This document shows, piece by piece, positions 24,886 to 33,070 of a stretch of DNA of 64,000 nucleotides. A program made the position numbers and the translations under genes. The first letter of the stretch is position 1. Every line of letters starts with the position of its first letter. Source of the DNA: Cytophagales bacterium (lineage in GTDB: Bacteria; Bacteroidota; Bacteroidia; Cytophagales; Cyclobacteriaceae); the NCBI GenBank assembly GCA_033344775.1, contig JAWPMT010000005.1, positions 1,161,501 through 1,225,500 of the forward strand. Reading direction: 5' to 3'. Below the pieces are notes generated by a model that saw nothing but the letters and a program-made list of their open reading frames with translations, did no database searches and was not told the DNA's origin.

Positions 24886-25287
24886 TTAGTGCTTCAGGAA
24901 TTTTTGTATGGTTGATTTGAGGCTATCCTTGTCTGTTGTGATGTCAGGATCGCTATAAATTTTCACCATGAGCTCCAGCAATACTGCTTCGTCATAGCCG
25001 AGCTTTCCTGCCAACTTCGAACAAAAATTAATCTCTTCCTTGTACAGGCGTCCATCAATTTTCATCAGTTGTACCAGGTTGTAGATGTACTCGTACTTCT
25101 CATCATCAGCAATGTCCGAAAGATCACTGATCTCACTATCCGGATCATCAAAGCAAGCACTGATCTCCTCTGAGCTAAGGCCATGGGCCTCCCCTATTTG
25201 TTTGATCAGATCGATTTCATCCTGAACAACAACTCCATCCACTTTGGCAAGTTGGACCAGCACATGTAGTTGGTCTATCGACGACAT
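24886..25287 (-). CDS. TerB-like tellurite-resistance family protein
   Basis: The 133 residues are all helical, with two TerB-type acidic metal-binding repeats: LAKVDGVVVQDEIDLIKQI and MKIDGRLYKEEINFCSKLA. The family name comes from tellurite operons, but most members, including likely this one, act in membrane or nucleic-acid stress functions that are poorly defined. It is the first gene of an operon with the SF1B helicase and toxin-antitoxin genes. Confidence 0.82.
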   Translation of the reverse strand: MSSIDQLHVLVQLAKVDGVVVQDEIDLIKQIGEAHGLSSEEISACFDDPDSEISDLSDIADDEKYEYIYNLVQLMKIDGRLYKEEINFCSKLAGKLGYDEAVLLELMVKIYSDPDITTDKDSLKSTIQKFLKH

Positions 25288-25402
25288 ATTCCCTTTTGCG
25301 GCATTTAAGGCGTTAAAAGTAATTGTTTAAGGCTAAATTTTCTAAACTTACAGGGATTAGCGGTAAAGAGTGTTTACAGTATAGAACTATACGAATATTG
25401 AA

Positions 25403-26002
25403 TTGAACTTCCTTGCACATATCTACTTATCTGGACAATCCGAAGAAGTGATCATGGGTAACTTCATTGGTGACTTTGTGAAAGGCAGTGACCTGAATGC
25501 TTACCCGGAAACCATGGCCATGGGGATCAAACTCCACCGGGAAATAGATCGGTACACAGATACCCATGAAATTGTTCATCAAAGCAAATCCCTGCTTCGA
25601 GAAAAATACCGACACTACGCTCCGGTGATCGTCGATATCTTTTACGACCATTTTTTAGCTTCCAGTTGGAGCAAAAGACACTACTTACCACTGCGTGATT
25701 TTACACACAAATTTTATCGCCTTGCAGAAAAGTACCTGGACGTGATACCTAAATCGGCAGCAAGAGTACTCCATTACATGAAGGCCGACAATTGGTTATA
25801 TCACTATGGATCGATAGAGGGAATTGACCGAGCACTGGTAGGCATGTCGCGTCGTACGACCTTCCAGTCAAAAATGGACGAAGCGGTACACGACCTTGAA
25901 AAGCACTACGATCATTTCAAGGATCACTTTGATGCATTTTTCCCTGAATTGACTCAATTCTCGAAAACATTCATAGAAGAAAACCAAAACGGTACTGCAT
26001 GA
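25403..26002 (+). CDS. acpH: Acyl carrier protein phosphodiesterase
   Basis: The 199-residue product starts MNFLAHIYLS and contains GNFIGDFVKG, HREIDRYTDTH and IFYDHFLASSW, the conserved His/Asp metal-binding motifs of the AcpH (DUF479) family, an HD-like phosphodiesterase. It removes the 4'-phosphopantetheine arm from acyl carrier protein. A TTG start is used. It overlaps crcB by 4 bp (ATGA). Confidence 0.88.
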   Translation: MNFLAHIYLSGQSEEVIMGNFIGDFVKGSDLNAYPETMAMGIKLHREIDRYTDTHEIVHQSKSLLREKYRHYAPVIVDIFYDHFLASSWSKRHYLPLRDFTHKFYRLAEKYLDVIPKSAARVLHYMKADNWLYHYGSIEGIDRALVGMSRRTTFQSKMDEAVHDLEKHYDHFKDHFDAFFPELTQFSKTFIEENQNGTA

Positions 26003-26367
26003 AAGACCTGTTAATGGTTGGTATTGGTGGGTTTGCAGGTAGCATACTCCGTTATAAGATCGGAACATTTGTTTCCGAAAAAACTACCTCAAGCTTTCCA
26101 TGGGGAACCTTTTGCGTCAATTTGGTCGGTGCATTTCTGATTGGACTACTCATTTCTTCCGCCCTAAAGAGTCAACAGGCAGCCATGCTATTATTGGTCA
26201 CCGGATTTTGCGGGGGCTTCACAACCTTTTCCACTTTTGCTATGGAAAACCTGAAGCTACTTCAGAGTGGTCAGTGGAGTACTTTTCTAGCTTACATTCT
26301 ATTTAGCTTGGTAGGAGGTATCAGTTTGTGTTTTGGAGGTTACTTGATCGGCAACAAAGCCTTGTAA
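25999..26367 (+). CDS. crcB: Fluoride ion channel CrcB/Fluc
   Basis: At 122 residues it is full length for a Fluc subunit, with four membrane segments and the signature GFCGGFTTFSTF that lines the fluoride pore, plus the N-terminal GGFAGSILRY motif. It works as a dual-topology dimer that expels fluoride. It is translationally coupled to acpH. I looked for a fluoride riboswitch ahead of the operon and did not see one. A hairpin terminator follows at 26486. Confidence 0.93.
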   Translation: MKDLLMVGIGGFAGSILRYKIGTFVSEKTTSSFPWGTFCVNLVGAFLIGLLISSALKSQQAAMLLLVTGFCGGFTTFSTFAMENLKLLQSGQWSTFLAYILFSLVGGISLCFGGYLIGNKAL

Positions 26368-26485
26368 TTATCGACGTTCACCCAAGTCAATAGGTCGTTT
26401 ACCCACGATTCCTTGATTGAAATCTCCTTTCCTAAGAATTTTCTGGCTTCAAATGAAGGATTTCATTTGCATAGCTTGGTCAAAC

Positions 26486-26522
26486 GAAAAAGAGGGATTA
26501 CGAAGAATAGTCCCTTTTTTTT
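26486..26522 (+). terminator. Hairpin with T run downstream of crcB
   Basis: AAAAGAGGGA pairs with TCCCTTTTTT across a 13-nt loop (one G-T pair), and the T run continues. It lies about 120 nt beyond the crcB stop; on the other strand it has a matching A/T pattern, so it may act both ways. Confidence 0.6.
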
Positions 26523-26656
26523 CTAGTGGAAGCCTCCTTAGGATATGAATTATTCTCCTGTTATCGATCTTTGATACTTCAACAAGAACACGGGACATGT
26601 AGCAAAATAAGCTGCTTTGTTCTTTTTCCATTGAAGAAAAAGAACCAAAAATTCTA

Positions 26657-26814
26657 GGCCGGATTCATTTTTTAACGCCTTTTGACTCTGAAAGCAGGAA
26701 TAAAATAAACTCGCCAAGAAATTCGCTTTTTCATAAAAGATATCGGAAGGCTCGAACAGAATTTTATTCTGATCTGCTCTTCATTGAGTCAAAAACCTAA
26801 AATGAATCAAGGCC
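26657..26814. repeat. Long imperfect inverted repeat, 158 bp
   Basis: Left arm 26657-26706 and right arm 26761-26814 pair over about 50 bp with small gaps. Shared blocks in the same reading are GGCC, GATTCATTTT, TTTTGACTC, AGCAG and GAATAAAAT. The 54-nt loop shows nothing further. The rest of the gene-free stretch 26368-26944 holds only the hairpin at 26486. The element looks like a MITE remnant or a structured RNA; no transposase is nearby. Confidence 0.6.
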
Positions 26815-26944
26815 ACCCCAAATCGGCAACTCCTTTCGACACAAATACTTGATTTCATACAGACACATTAGGTCAAAGGAAAATTTAAATTGATACTCAA
26901 TCTTGGTATGGCTTTTGCTTAACTGAAAACAATAAGCTCCTAGA

Positions 26945-27508
26945 ATGACCAAACCAAAATTCCTTTTCCTCACCTCGTTTTTGATTTTTTCAACTTCACT
27001 TTTTGCTCAAAACGATTTTCGTGAGATCGGACTCTCCGTTCGAGATGAATTCAATCTGGCCTTTGTTTACAAAAAGCAAAGAGCTGAAAACCGCTACATC
27101 AGCTTTGATGTACTTTTTGCAAATTTGAGCGTATCCTCAAATTCAGGAAGAAGTTCTACTTCTTTTTCTACTGGACTATCAGTGACCTTTGAAAACAGAA
27201 AGGAAATCGCTGAGAAAGTCCAGTTCATCCATGGATGGGCACCAAGCCTTAGTATCGGCAACAACCGTAGCAGTGGCAACAATAGTGATTTCTCTTCTAC
27301 GATCTTCACACCAGGTGTGGGGTATCGACTGGGGTTCATGTACCTGTTCGCTGAGCAATTCTATGCTTCCTTACAAGGCCAGATAGGCGCGAGTATGTCC
27401 TACCAATTCAATCCCGATATTGATGGCACTCCTGCTACCTTCAATGCGGGCTTCTCACAGCAAGATGTGAGCCTAATTCTGGCATATCGTTTTCGAAAGA
27501 GAACTTAA
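26945..27508 (+). CDS. Outer-membrane beta-barrel-like protein, function unknown
   Basis: The 187-residue protein has a signal peptide (MTKPKFLFLTSFLIFSTSLFAQ) and alternating amphipathic strands (YISFDVLFANLSVSS, GLSVTFENRKEIAEK, YRLGFMYLFAEQFYASLQGQIGASMSYQF), ending LILAYRFRKRT with an aromatic-rich final strand. This fits a small OmpA- or OmpW-like eight-stranded barrel. No specific family motif is recognised. Confidence 0.72.
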   Translation: MTKPKFLFLTSFLIFSTSLFAQNDFREIGLSVRDEFNLAFVYKKQRAENRYISFDVLFANLSVSSNSGRSSTSFSTGLSVTFENRKEIAEKVQFIHGWAPSLSIGNNRSSGNNSDFSSTIFTPGVGYRLGFMYLFAEQFYASLQGQIGASMSYQFNPDIDGTPATFNAGFSQQDVSLILAYRFRKRT

Positions 27509-27571
27509 CCTAACCAGCTCAATTGATAAAGTGTTGTCACACTGATCAGCCCCCCCGAGGCGCTCGAATTG

Positions 27572-28606
27572 TCACCACTTCACGGCTTCCAGCTTCTGCC
27601 GATCCAGGATTTTTATGCCGTGACTTTTGATATCAATGACGCCTTCCTTTTTGAATTCGGAGAGGATACGGATGACTGATTCTGAAGCGGTACCCACTAA
27701 TCCGGCCAGGTCATTTCTAACTACCTTGAAGTACTCCTCACCTTCATAAGAATCGGCAAGCATCAGCAGTTTATCGACCACCCTTTTGCGGACAGTATCA
27801 TAAGCCAAATGCAGCAACTCAGATTCTTTTTCACTGACTTCATTTGCCAATTGCTTTACAAAACTTACTGAAATGTGTTTATCCGCAAAAACCAACTGAT
27901 GAAAGGAATCACGCGTAATCAGCTTGAGTTCTACATCTTCCAGGCAAGCCGCAAATTCCGTGTGGTTGGCATCCAGCAGCAAGGCACGATAGCCAAAATA
28001 TTCACCGGGACCTAAAACCGAAAGGATGAATTCTTTGCCTTCTTCACTGATCTTATATGTTTTGACCTTCCCACTGACGATGTAAAACAGATAATGCGGA
28101 AAGTCTCCATCCCGAAAAATGATGTCCTGTTTCACATATCTCCGATCTTGTGCCGCAGCGGCTTCCAGGGACTTCACTCCCGACAAGCCATTAAGAAAAT
28201 CATCCGGAGCTTTTGCATCGGAGTTCGCTTTGAGCTTATCATATTTATCTAGTCGGCCCTCGATGGCTTTCAGCAAGTCCATGTCATCAAAAGGCTTGGT
28301 CAGATAATCATCAGCTCCCAGACTCATTCCTTGTCGGAAGTCACTTCTTTCAGACTTTGCGGTCAGGAAAATGAATGGAATGGTTGAAGTATTCGGATCC
28401 TTACCTAACATATACAGTACTTCATAGCCGTCCATTTCTGGCATCATGATGTCACAGAGGATCAAGTCTGGATGCTCATTTTTGGCCACCTTCACTCCCT
28501 CTTTACCATTTGGGGCTTCTACTACCTCGTAGTTGGATAGTTCCAGTATCTCAACGATGTTTTCTCTTACATCAAGGTTATCTTCAATGACTAGTATCTT
28601 TTGCAT
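27572..28606 (-). CDS. Response regulator fused to a CRP/FNR-type regulator
   Basis: The 344-residue fusion has a receiver (1-120: D9, phospho-acceptor D52 in LILCDIMMPEMDG, K in LTKPFDD), a cyclic-nucleotide-binding-like beta roll (about 155-265: FPHYLFYIVSGKVKTYKI, LGPGEYFG) and a CRP-type winged helix (about 285-335: VRNDLAGLVGTASESVIRILSEFKKEGVI). It joins the roles of a response regulator and a CRP/FNR regulator in one polypeptide. There are no N-terminal Fe-S cysteines as in FNR, so input is probably phosphorylation. The cognate kinase gene overlaps upstream by 23 bp; universal stress genes are adjacent. Confidence 0.92.
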   Translation of the reverse strand: MQKILVIEDNLDVRENIVEILELSNYEVVEAPNGKEGVKVAKNEHPDLILCDIMMPEMDGYEVLYMLGKDPNTSTIPFIFLTAKSERSDFRQGMSLGADDYLTKPFDDMDLLKAIEGRLDKYDKLKANSDAKAPDDFLNGLSGVKSLEAAAAQDRRYVKQDIIFRDGDFPHYLFYIVSGKVKTYKISEEGKEFILSVLGPGEYFGYRALLLDANHTEFAACLEDVELKLITRDSFHQLVFADKHISVSFVKQLANEVSEKESELLHLAYDTVRKRVVDKLLMLADSYEGEEYFKVVRNDLAGLVGTASESVIRILSEFKKEGVIDIKSHGIKILDRQKLEAVKW

Positions 28607-30200
28607 GTTTAGGTAGTTTTAGAAAAAACGACGTGCCTTTATCTTCTTCGCTTTTGAATGAAATTTCACCCCCAAGCATAGTTAAATAATTCTTCACAAT
28701 GTAAAGCCCGAGTCCGGTGCCTTGAATGTTGGTCACATTGCCTGCGCGGAAAAATCGAGTAAAAATATTCGATTGCTCCGCCTTCGGGATGCCATTGCCG
28801 AAATCCTGAATGGTCATATCGAGATAGCTACCACGATCGACACAAGCCACCATCACTTGTTGATTTTCATCTGAATACTTCGAGGCGTTGGACAAAAGGT
28901 TGAGAAAAACATTCTTCAGCAGCCTTGGATCTGACCAAATCTCTATCCCTTCCTTACATTCACAGACCAGTTCCTGCCCACCTTTCAACGAAGGCTCTAT
29001 TTCCTCACGAGTTTCATGGATCAGAGCCGTCAAATCTACTGTCTCAAAAGTTGGATCTACTTTCCCTTCCTCCAATCGACCTATCGACAGAAAATCATTC
29101 AGAATATTGGTGAGGTTCGCAATCGCAGATTTAATCCTGAGAATGTGCTTTTGTCGTTTTTCGCGGGCATCATCAGGGTATTTGCCTATCAGCGAAACAG
29201 AAGACAAAATAGTACTCAAAGGTGTTCGAAATTCGTGGCTGGCCATGGAAACGAATCGGGACTTCAACTCATTCAATTCCTTCTCCTTTGCCAGGTTCTG
29301 TTGAACCTCATCTTGCGCTTTCTTTTGCGCTGTGATGTTCTCTTCCACGATCAACAACTGAAAAACCGCATCTTCATCATCCCTTAGAGGTGCTCCATGC
29401 AACTGATAGGTTTGATCAGCCAGGGTCACTTCTATTGATAACTCTTTCCCGCTAGCAATTTCATGTAGAAAAGGCTCCACATCCTCCGGATTGCTCACAT
29501 AAGACAAGTAGGTCTTCCCAATCAAATCCGCTCTATCCAACCCACGTCGATTGAACTCTGATCCATTCACAAACACAAATCGGAAATCCATGTCCAGCAC
29601 AGAAATAAGGCCATTTGGGAAATTTTCAGCAATGGCTGTATATAGTTTTTGGGCCTCAACCAGGGTTGCTTCCGCTACTTTTCGCTCTTGAACCTGACTT
29701 TGCAATCCTAGGTTCAGAAACTCCAATTCCTGTGTGCGTTCTTTTACTTTCTGCTCCAGTTTTTCTGAATACTCCTTGAGCCGGGCCTCATTTTCCTTTA
29801 TATTCAATTCATGCTGCTTGCGTAAGGTCACGTCTACGATGAATGCAGCAGTATACATCTCATCATTCGAATAAAAGGAACTCAGACTGATCTCCACGGG
29901 AAGTTCTGTTCCATCCTTTCTCAAGGCGGTGAGGTCGAGTCCAGATGCCATTTTTCTAGATTTAGGCGCTTGAAAAAAGCCTTCACGATGTTGTGGGTGA
30001 TGTGCCCTGTAACGACTTGGAATCAATACTTCAAGGGTCTCCCCCTCCAACTCTTCAGACTCGTAACCAAAGAGGTTTTCTGCACTTTTATTGGCCAATA
30101 CAATCTGGCCTTCGCGATTCACTATGATGATACCTTCAGAGGCTGATGTAAATACACTCTGCAGCAGGTTGAAGTCGTAAGAAGTAACTTGATGATCCAT
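28584..30200 (-). CDS. Soluble PAS-PAS sensor histidine kinase
   Basis: The 538 residues contain PAS1 (about 10-130), a coiled coil (about 130-175), PAS2 (about 185-295), HisKA with H322 (SMASHEFRTPLS) and HATPase (NLLSNASKYSD, DFGNGIP, GTGLGLYIV). PAS1 resembles the FixL type (IPSRYRAHHPQHREGFF), with a His near the FixL haem-ligand position. The Arg that senses O2 in FixL is replaced by a non-Arg residue, so haem binding is only a possibility. No membrane segment is present. It phosphorylates, by inference, the REC-CRP regulator encoded in the overlapping downstream gene. Confidence 0.9.
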   Translation of the reverse strand: MDHQVTSYDFNLLQSVFTSASEGIIIVNREGQIVLANKSAENLFGYESEELEGETLEVLIPSRYRAHHPQHREGFFQAPKSRKMASGLDLTALRKDGTELPVEISLSSFYSNDEMYTAAFIVDVTLRKQHELNIKENEARLKEYSEKLEQKVKERTQELEFLNLGLQSQVQERKVAEATLVEAQKLYTAIAENFPNGLISVLDMDFRFVFVNGSEFNRRGLDRADLIGKTYLSYVSNPEDVEPFLHEIASGKELSIEVTLADQTYQLHGAPLRDDEDAVFQLLIVEENITAQKKAQDEVQQNLAKEKELNELKSRFVSMASHEFRTPLSTILSSVSLIGKYPDDAREKRQKHILRIKSAIANLTNILNDFLSIGRLEEGKVDPTFETVDLTALIHETREEIEPSLKGGQELVCECKEGIEIWSDPRLLKNVFLNLLSNASKYSDENQQVMVACVDRGSYLDMTIQDFGNGIPKAEQSNIFTRFFRAGNVTNIQGTGLGLYIVKNYLTMLGGEISFKSEEDKGTSFFLKLPKHAKDTSH

Positions 30201-30288
30201 CGAATGGTGACAAAGGTCAGGTGCTCAATATAGTGAGGACATGACAAAAATCAGTCGTCTCCAAAATGAATGTCAGCATCATTTTTTT

Positions 30289-30304
30289 AATTTCTATAGA
30301 AATT
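30289..30304. promoter_or_regulatory. Perfect 16-bp palindrome before a universal stress gene
   Basis: AATTTCTATAGAAATT lies 15 bp upstream of the ATG at 30319, in the intergenic space divergent from the PAS kinase gene. Its symmetry and size suit a dimeric regulator such as the adjacent REC-CRP protein, but the match to a CRP/FNR consensus is only partial. Confidence 0.45.
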
Positions 30305-30318
30305 GCAATGAATTTTTT

Positions 30319-30753
30319 ATGTCTTCTACGTTGCAACAAATCAAAAACATCTTAGTACCTACGGATTTTTCTCCAGCATCCTGGGAAGCCACACGCTATG
30401 CCCTGGATCTTTGTCACCAGCATCAGGCGAAGATGACCCTGCTACACATCGTTCCCGGAAAGAACGGCAGCCAGGCAATGCAGGTAGCACACATGAGCAA
30501 AAAGCTCGATGAACTCACGCAAAGCCTGAATACTAGTGACCTGAACAATCTCATTTCAGGGTTGACCAAATCAGGCATGGTTGTCCAGGAAATCCTCAAT
30601 CATTTGAAGGAAGTACCTTACGATATTGTGGTGATGGGGGTCAATGGTAATGGCGGAATGAACATGAATTTGGGCAAAAATGCCAGGGAAATTGTAGAAA
30701 ACTCCCAGATACCCGTTCGATTGGTCCCCAACAAAAAATCAAACGGTAGCTAA
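30319..30753 (+). CDS. Universal stress protein (UspA family), single domain
   Basis: The ATG at 30319 (MSSTLQQIKNILVPTDFS) is preferred: the frame opens at 30241 but the extra 26 residues are low-complexity and precede the palindrome at 30289. The 144-residue product has the USP fold start NILVPTDFSPASWEATRYAL and a late VVMGVNGNGGMNMNLGKNAREIV segment. That segment matches the G-x2-G-x9-G nucleotide-binding loop only partly, so ATP binding is uncertain. It is transcribed divergently from the PAS kinase gene. Confidence 0.85.
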   Translation: MSSTLQQIKNILVPTDFSPASWEATRYALDLCHQHQAKMTLLHIVPGKNGSQAMQVAHMSKKLDELTQSLNTSDLNNLISGLTKSGMVVQEILNHLKEVPYDIVVMGVNGNGGMNMNLGKNAREIVENSQIPVRLVPNKKSNGS

Positions 30754-31095
30754 AAATGCCATTGCTTCTTCTAGCGTGTCAAATGATCGATTGTTTCCTT
30801 TCACGATTCGGACAAATCCCTGAAAAAGAATTTTCTTTAATCCAGTAATACCGACAATGGCGCGCTTGTTCACTTTGTGGCCTGTTTTCTTGCCAACCTC
30901 TTTCACGCGAGCCATGTATTCGGAACTGCCCGGTGCTCCGGTCACATCCACCAGCACCCTGGCTCGTCCATCATAATCCAGCAAAAATTACTCACTCTCA
31001 TCCACAACAGCAAGGGTCTCTTCGGGCACCTTACAGTGGGAGTAGTCGATCAAAATGATTTCCGTTCCGCGATGTTGTATGAGTTTTATGGACAT
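30739..31095 (-). pseudogene. SpoIIAA/STAS-like protein interrupted by one in-frame stop
   Basis: An ATG at 31095 opens MSIKLIQHRGTEIILIDYSH and continues to VVDESE, then a TAA (30988-30990), then in the same frame FLLDYDGRARVLVDVTGAPG on to the end, FDTLEEAMAFLATV. Read through the stop, the 118 residues match the layout of SpoIIAA-like STAS/SEC14-type proteins. A CAA-to-TAA change would explain the stop. It overlaps the end of the universal stress gene at 30753 by 15 bp, convergently. It could be a recent nonsense mutation, a sequencing error, or (less likely) readthrough. Confidence 0.75.
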
Positions 31096-31164
31096 GGTTT
31101 TACTAATGGTATATGTTACTAACAAGCCGAAGAAAACTTGGTTCTATCCTGCCACACCTCAAGC

Positions 31165-31196
31165 ACAAAAAACCCCCACAGTTTGCCTGCGGGGGT
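31165..31196 (-). terminator. Intrinsic terminator of the tandem USP gene
   Basis: ACCCCC-A-CAG pairs with CTG-C-GGGGGT across a 5-nt loop. On the minus strand the stem is followed by TTTTTTGTG. It lies about 30 nt past the stop at 31224. Confidence 0.85.
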
Positions 31197-31223
31197 CCAA
31201 CCAACTACCTGAAGTATTCACTG

Positions 31224-32090
31224 CTATGCGACAGCCTCCTCCAATTGCTCTTGCATTTTCAAAGTCCAGATAGGAATGTCCGCATGGTTCGCCACAGATT
31301 CAGATACGCTGCCTCCAAACAGATGAGCCAGCCCTGTTCTTCCATGAGTGCCCATCGCCGCCATGTCTATTTTGTTATGTGTCGCGAATGTCAGGATACC
31401 TTCTTCTGCAAATTCCGCTTCGACCGTGCTCAGAATATAGTTTTTGAAGTGGTGTTTTTCGGCAAAGGCATTCAGTTGATCCATGGCACTGCTCTTCACC
31501 AGAAAGTTATAGGGTGTGATCACCCGCACCAGGTACAACTGAAATCCGAGTAGTTCCTGAAGTGCTTTCACATGCCCAACCACTTGTTCCTGCTCTTCCG
31601 TGCAGTCCGTAGCGTATACAAAGGACTTAATATCTTTCAGGTGTGTTTCACCTTTCACTGTCAGTACCGGGCAATTCGCATGTCGGATCACTTTCTCTGC
31701 GTTAGAGCCAATGAAGAACTCAGACAAACCAGAAGCACCTTTGCTACCCATCACGATCATGTCCATGTCCTGTGCCGTGACGGTCTTGTGGATGTGAGAA
31801 AAAGTATTGCCAAACACAAAATGGGCAGTCGTATTGATCCCGCGACCCACTAAATCGTCCACTAGTTCATCCAGTTCCCGTTTTGTTTGTTTGATCAGCT
31901 GTACTTGAAATACATTTTCGAAGGAAGAAGAAGGAATGAATTCACCCATCACGCTGTAAGAGCCATAGGGGATTTCCATCACATGTAGCAGGTGCAGTTC
32001 AGCCTCAATGCGCTCAGCAATTTCAGCAGCAAGTTGCATGGCGTAGTTGGCTTCTTTAGAAAAGTCGGTAGGTACTAATATTTTTTTCAT
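31224..32090 (-). CDS. Tandem-domain universal stress protein
   Basis: The 288 residues hold two USP domains. The first (1-145) starts MKKILVPTDFSKEANYAMQL and carries the complete ATP-binding loop GSKGASGLSEFFIGSNAEKV. The second (about 155-280) starts FVYATDCTEEQEQ and has GTHGRTGLAHLFGGSVSESV. It is near the PAS kinase/REC-CRP pair, a neighbourhood seen for low-oxygen or stationary-phase regulons. A strong terminator follows at 31165. Confidence 0.92.
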   Translation of the reverse strand: MKKILVPTDFSKEANYAMQLAAEIAERIEAELHLLHVMEIPYGSYSVMGEFIPSSSFENVFQVQLIKQTKRELDELVDDLVGRGINTTAHFVFGNTFSHIHKTVTAQDMDMIVMGSKGASGLSEFFIGSNAEKVIRHANCPVLTVKGETHLKDIKSFVYATDCTEEQEQVVGHVKALQELLGFQLYLVRVITPYNFLVKSSAMDQLNAFAEKHHFKNYILSTVEAEFAEEGILTFATHNKIDMAAMGTHGRTGLAHLFGGSVSESVANHADIPIWTLKMQEQLEEAVA

Positions 32091-32476
32091 GGCATTATTA
32101 TTTAGAGGATGGAGACATCCTGATCATTCACGAAATAATTACAGTACCAAAGTTGATTGATGCGGAAGCGTTTTACACTGATGTATGTCAGGTGCCGTAA
32201 TGACTTTCACAGGCCAGGGTATCAGAATGCAAGTCATCCCGAAATGAGTCTTAACCTCTGAGTCTCCTGGGAGGCCCTACTTAAGAGCAATGTGATTTGG
32301 AACAGTGTGTATTGAAATCTGCAAATACGATAGCATCCATTACGGAAATTCAATTGAGAAAATCTGTGATGGCCTAACAAATTACGATCGGGGAAGAAAA
32401 GTTACCGTTTTATGAAAATTAAAAGCTATATCAGCGTAAAAGTTGCAATCAATCTGGAAAAATGAAATATCAACTA
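32091..32476. other. Gene-free stretch of 386 bp
   Basis: I see no coding frame, RNA gene or long repeat. A short GGATG/CATCC hairpin lies just upstream of the universal stress gene. Promoters for that gene (minus) and for the lipoprotein gene (plus) must be here, but I cannot place them. Confidence 0.5.
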
Positions 32477-33070
32477 ATGAAGAAATTCAAAACTTTAGGA
32501 CTTCTGTTTAGCATTCTCTTATCATCTTGCTCTTACCATATTGGAACAATTGGAGGAGGAACAGGAACCATTACTAATAATCAGTTTAAAAGCATAGATT
32601 TCGGATATGGAACGGCAAAAACCACAAAATTCTTAGGAATAGGTGGTAACGAGAAAGATGGATTGGTTCTTGAAGCGAAAAGAAATCTATATCGGAATTA
32701 TAAACTCCGACCTGCTCAAGTAATTGGGCAAACAACTGTTGATTTTAAAAGAACTTTCTTCTTTCCTATTAGTACGACGAAAGTGACTATCTCTGCCGAG
32801 ATCATAGATTTTTCAGACAGTGTCATGGATTCGGCTCAAATTCAGCAAAACAAAGAACAATTTGAAGGGCAGGAAAACACGGGAGAATTTGCTTTAGGAG
32901 AAGTCGTTATTTTTCAAGAAAATGAAAAAAAATACGTACACACGGCAACGATTCTTTCATTTAAAGACGGTAAATACACCATAAGGTACGTTAGTCGCAG
33001 AAACATTATAAAAATTAAAACGGTACATCCAGTTCTTTTGAAGGCACAAACAAAAAAGGTGACGTTATAA
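32477..33070 (+). CDS. Predicted lipoprotein, function unknown
   Basis: ATG at 32477 opens a lipoprotein signal (MKKFKTLGLLFSILLSSC, lipobox LSSC); an ATG five codons earlier is also in frame. The mature part (about 180 residues) begins SYHIGTIGGGTGTI, is rich in beta strands and lysine, and contains FKSIDFGYGTAKTTKFLGIGG, weakly recalling outer-membrane trafficking lipoproteins. Base composition is a little more A+T-rich than its neighbours. It overlaps trmN6 convergently by 6 bp. Confidence 0.75.
   Translation: MKKFKTLGLLFSILLSSCSYHIGTIGGGTGTITNNQFKSIDFGYGTAKTTKFLGIGGNEKDGLVLEAKRNLYRNYKLRPAQVIGQTTVDFKRTFFFPISTTKVTISAEIIDFSDSVMDSAQIQQNKEQFEGQENTGEFALGEVVIFQENEKKYVHTATILSFKDGKYTIRYVSRRNIIKIKTVHPVLLKAQTKKVTL

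Noticed and set aside
25288-25402. Possible fluoride riboswitch upstream of acpH-crcB
   Set aside because: I searched for the conserved crcB-motif core and saw none; the space is short and lacks the expected pseudoknot elements.
26449-26631. A 60-codon open frame after crcB on the minus strand
   Set aside because: It runs across the terminator hairpin, has no recognisable features, and its composition is that of intergenic DNA.
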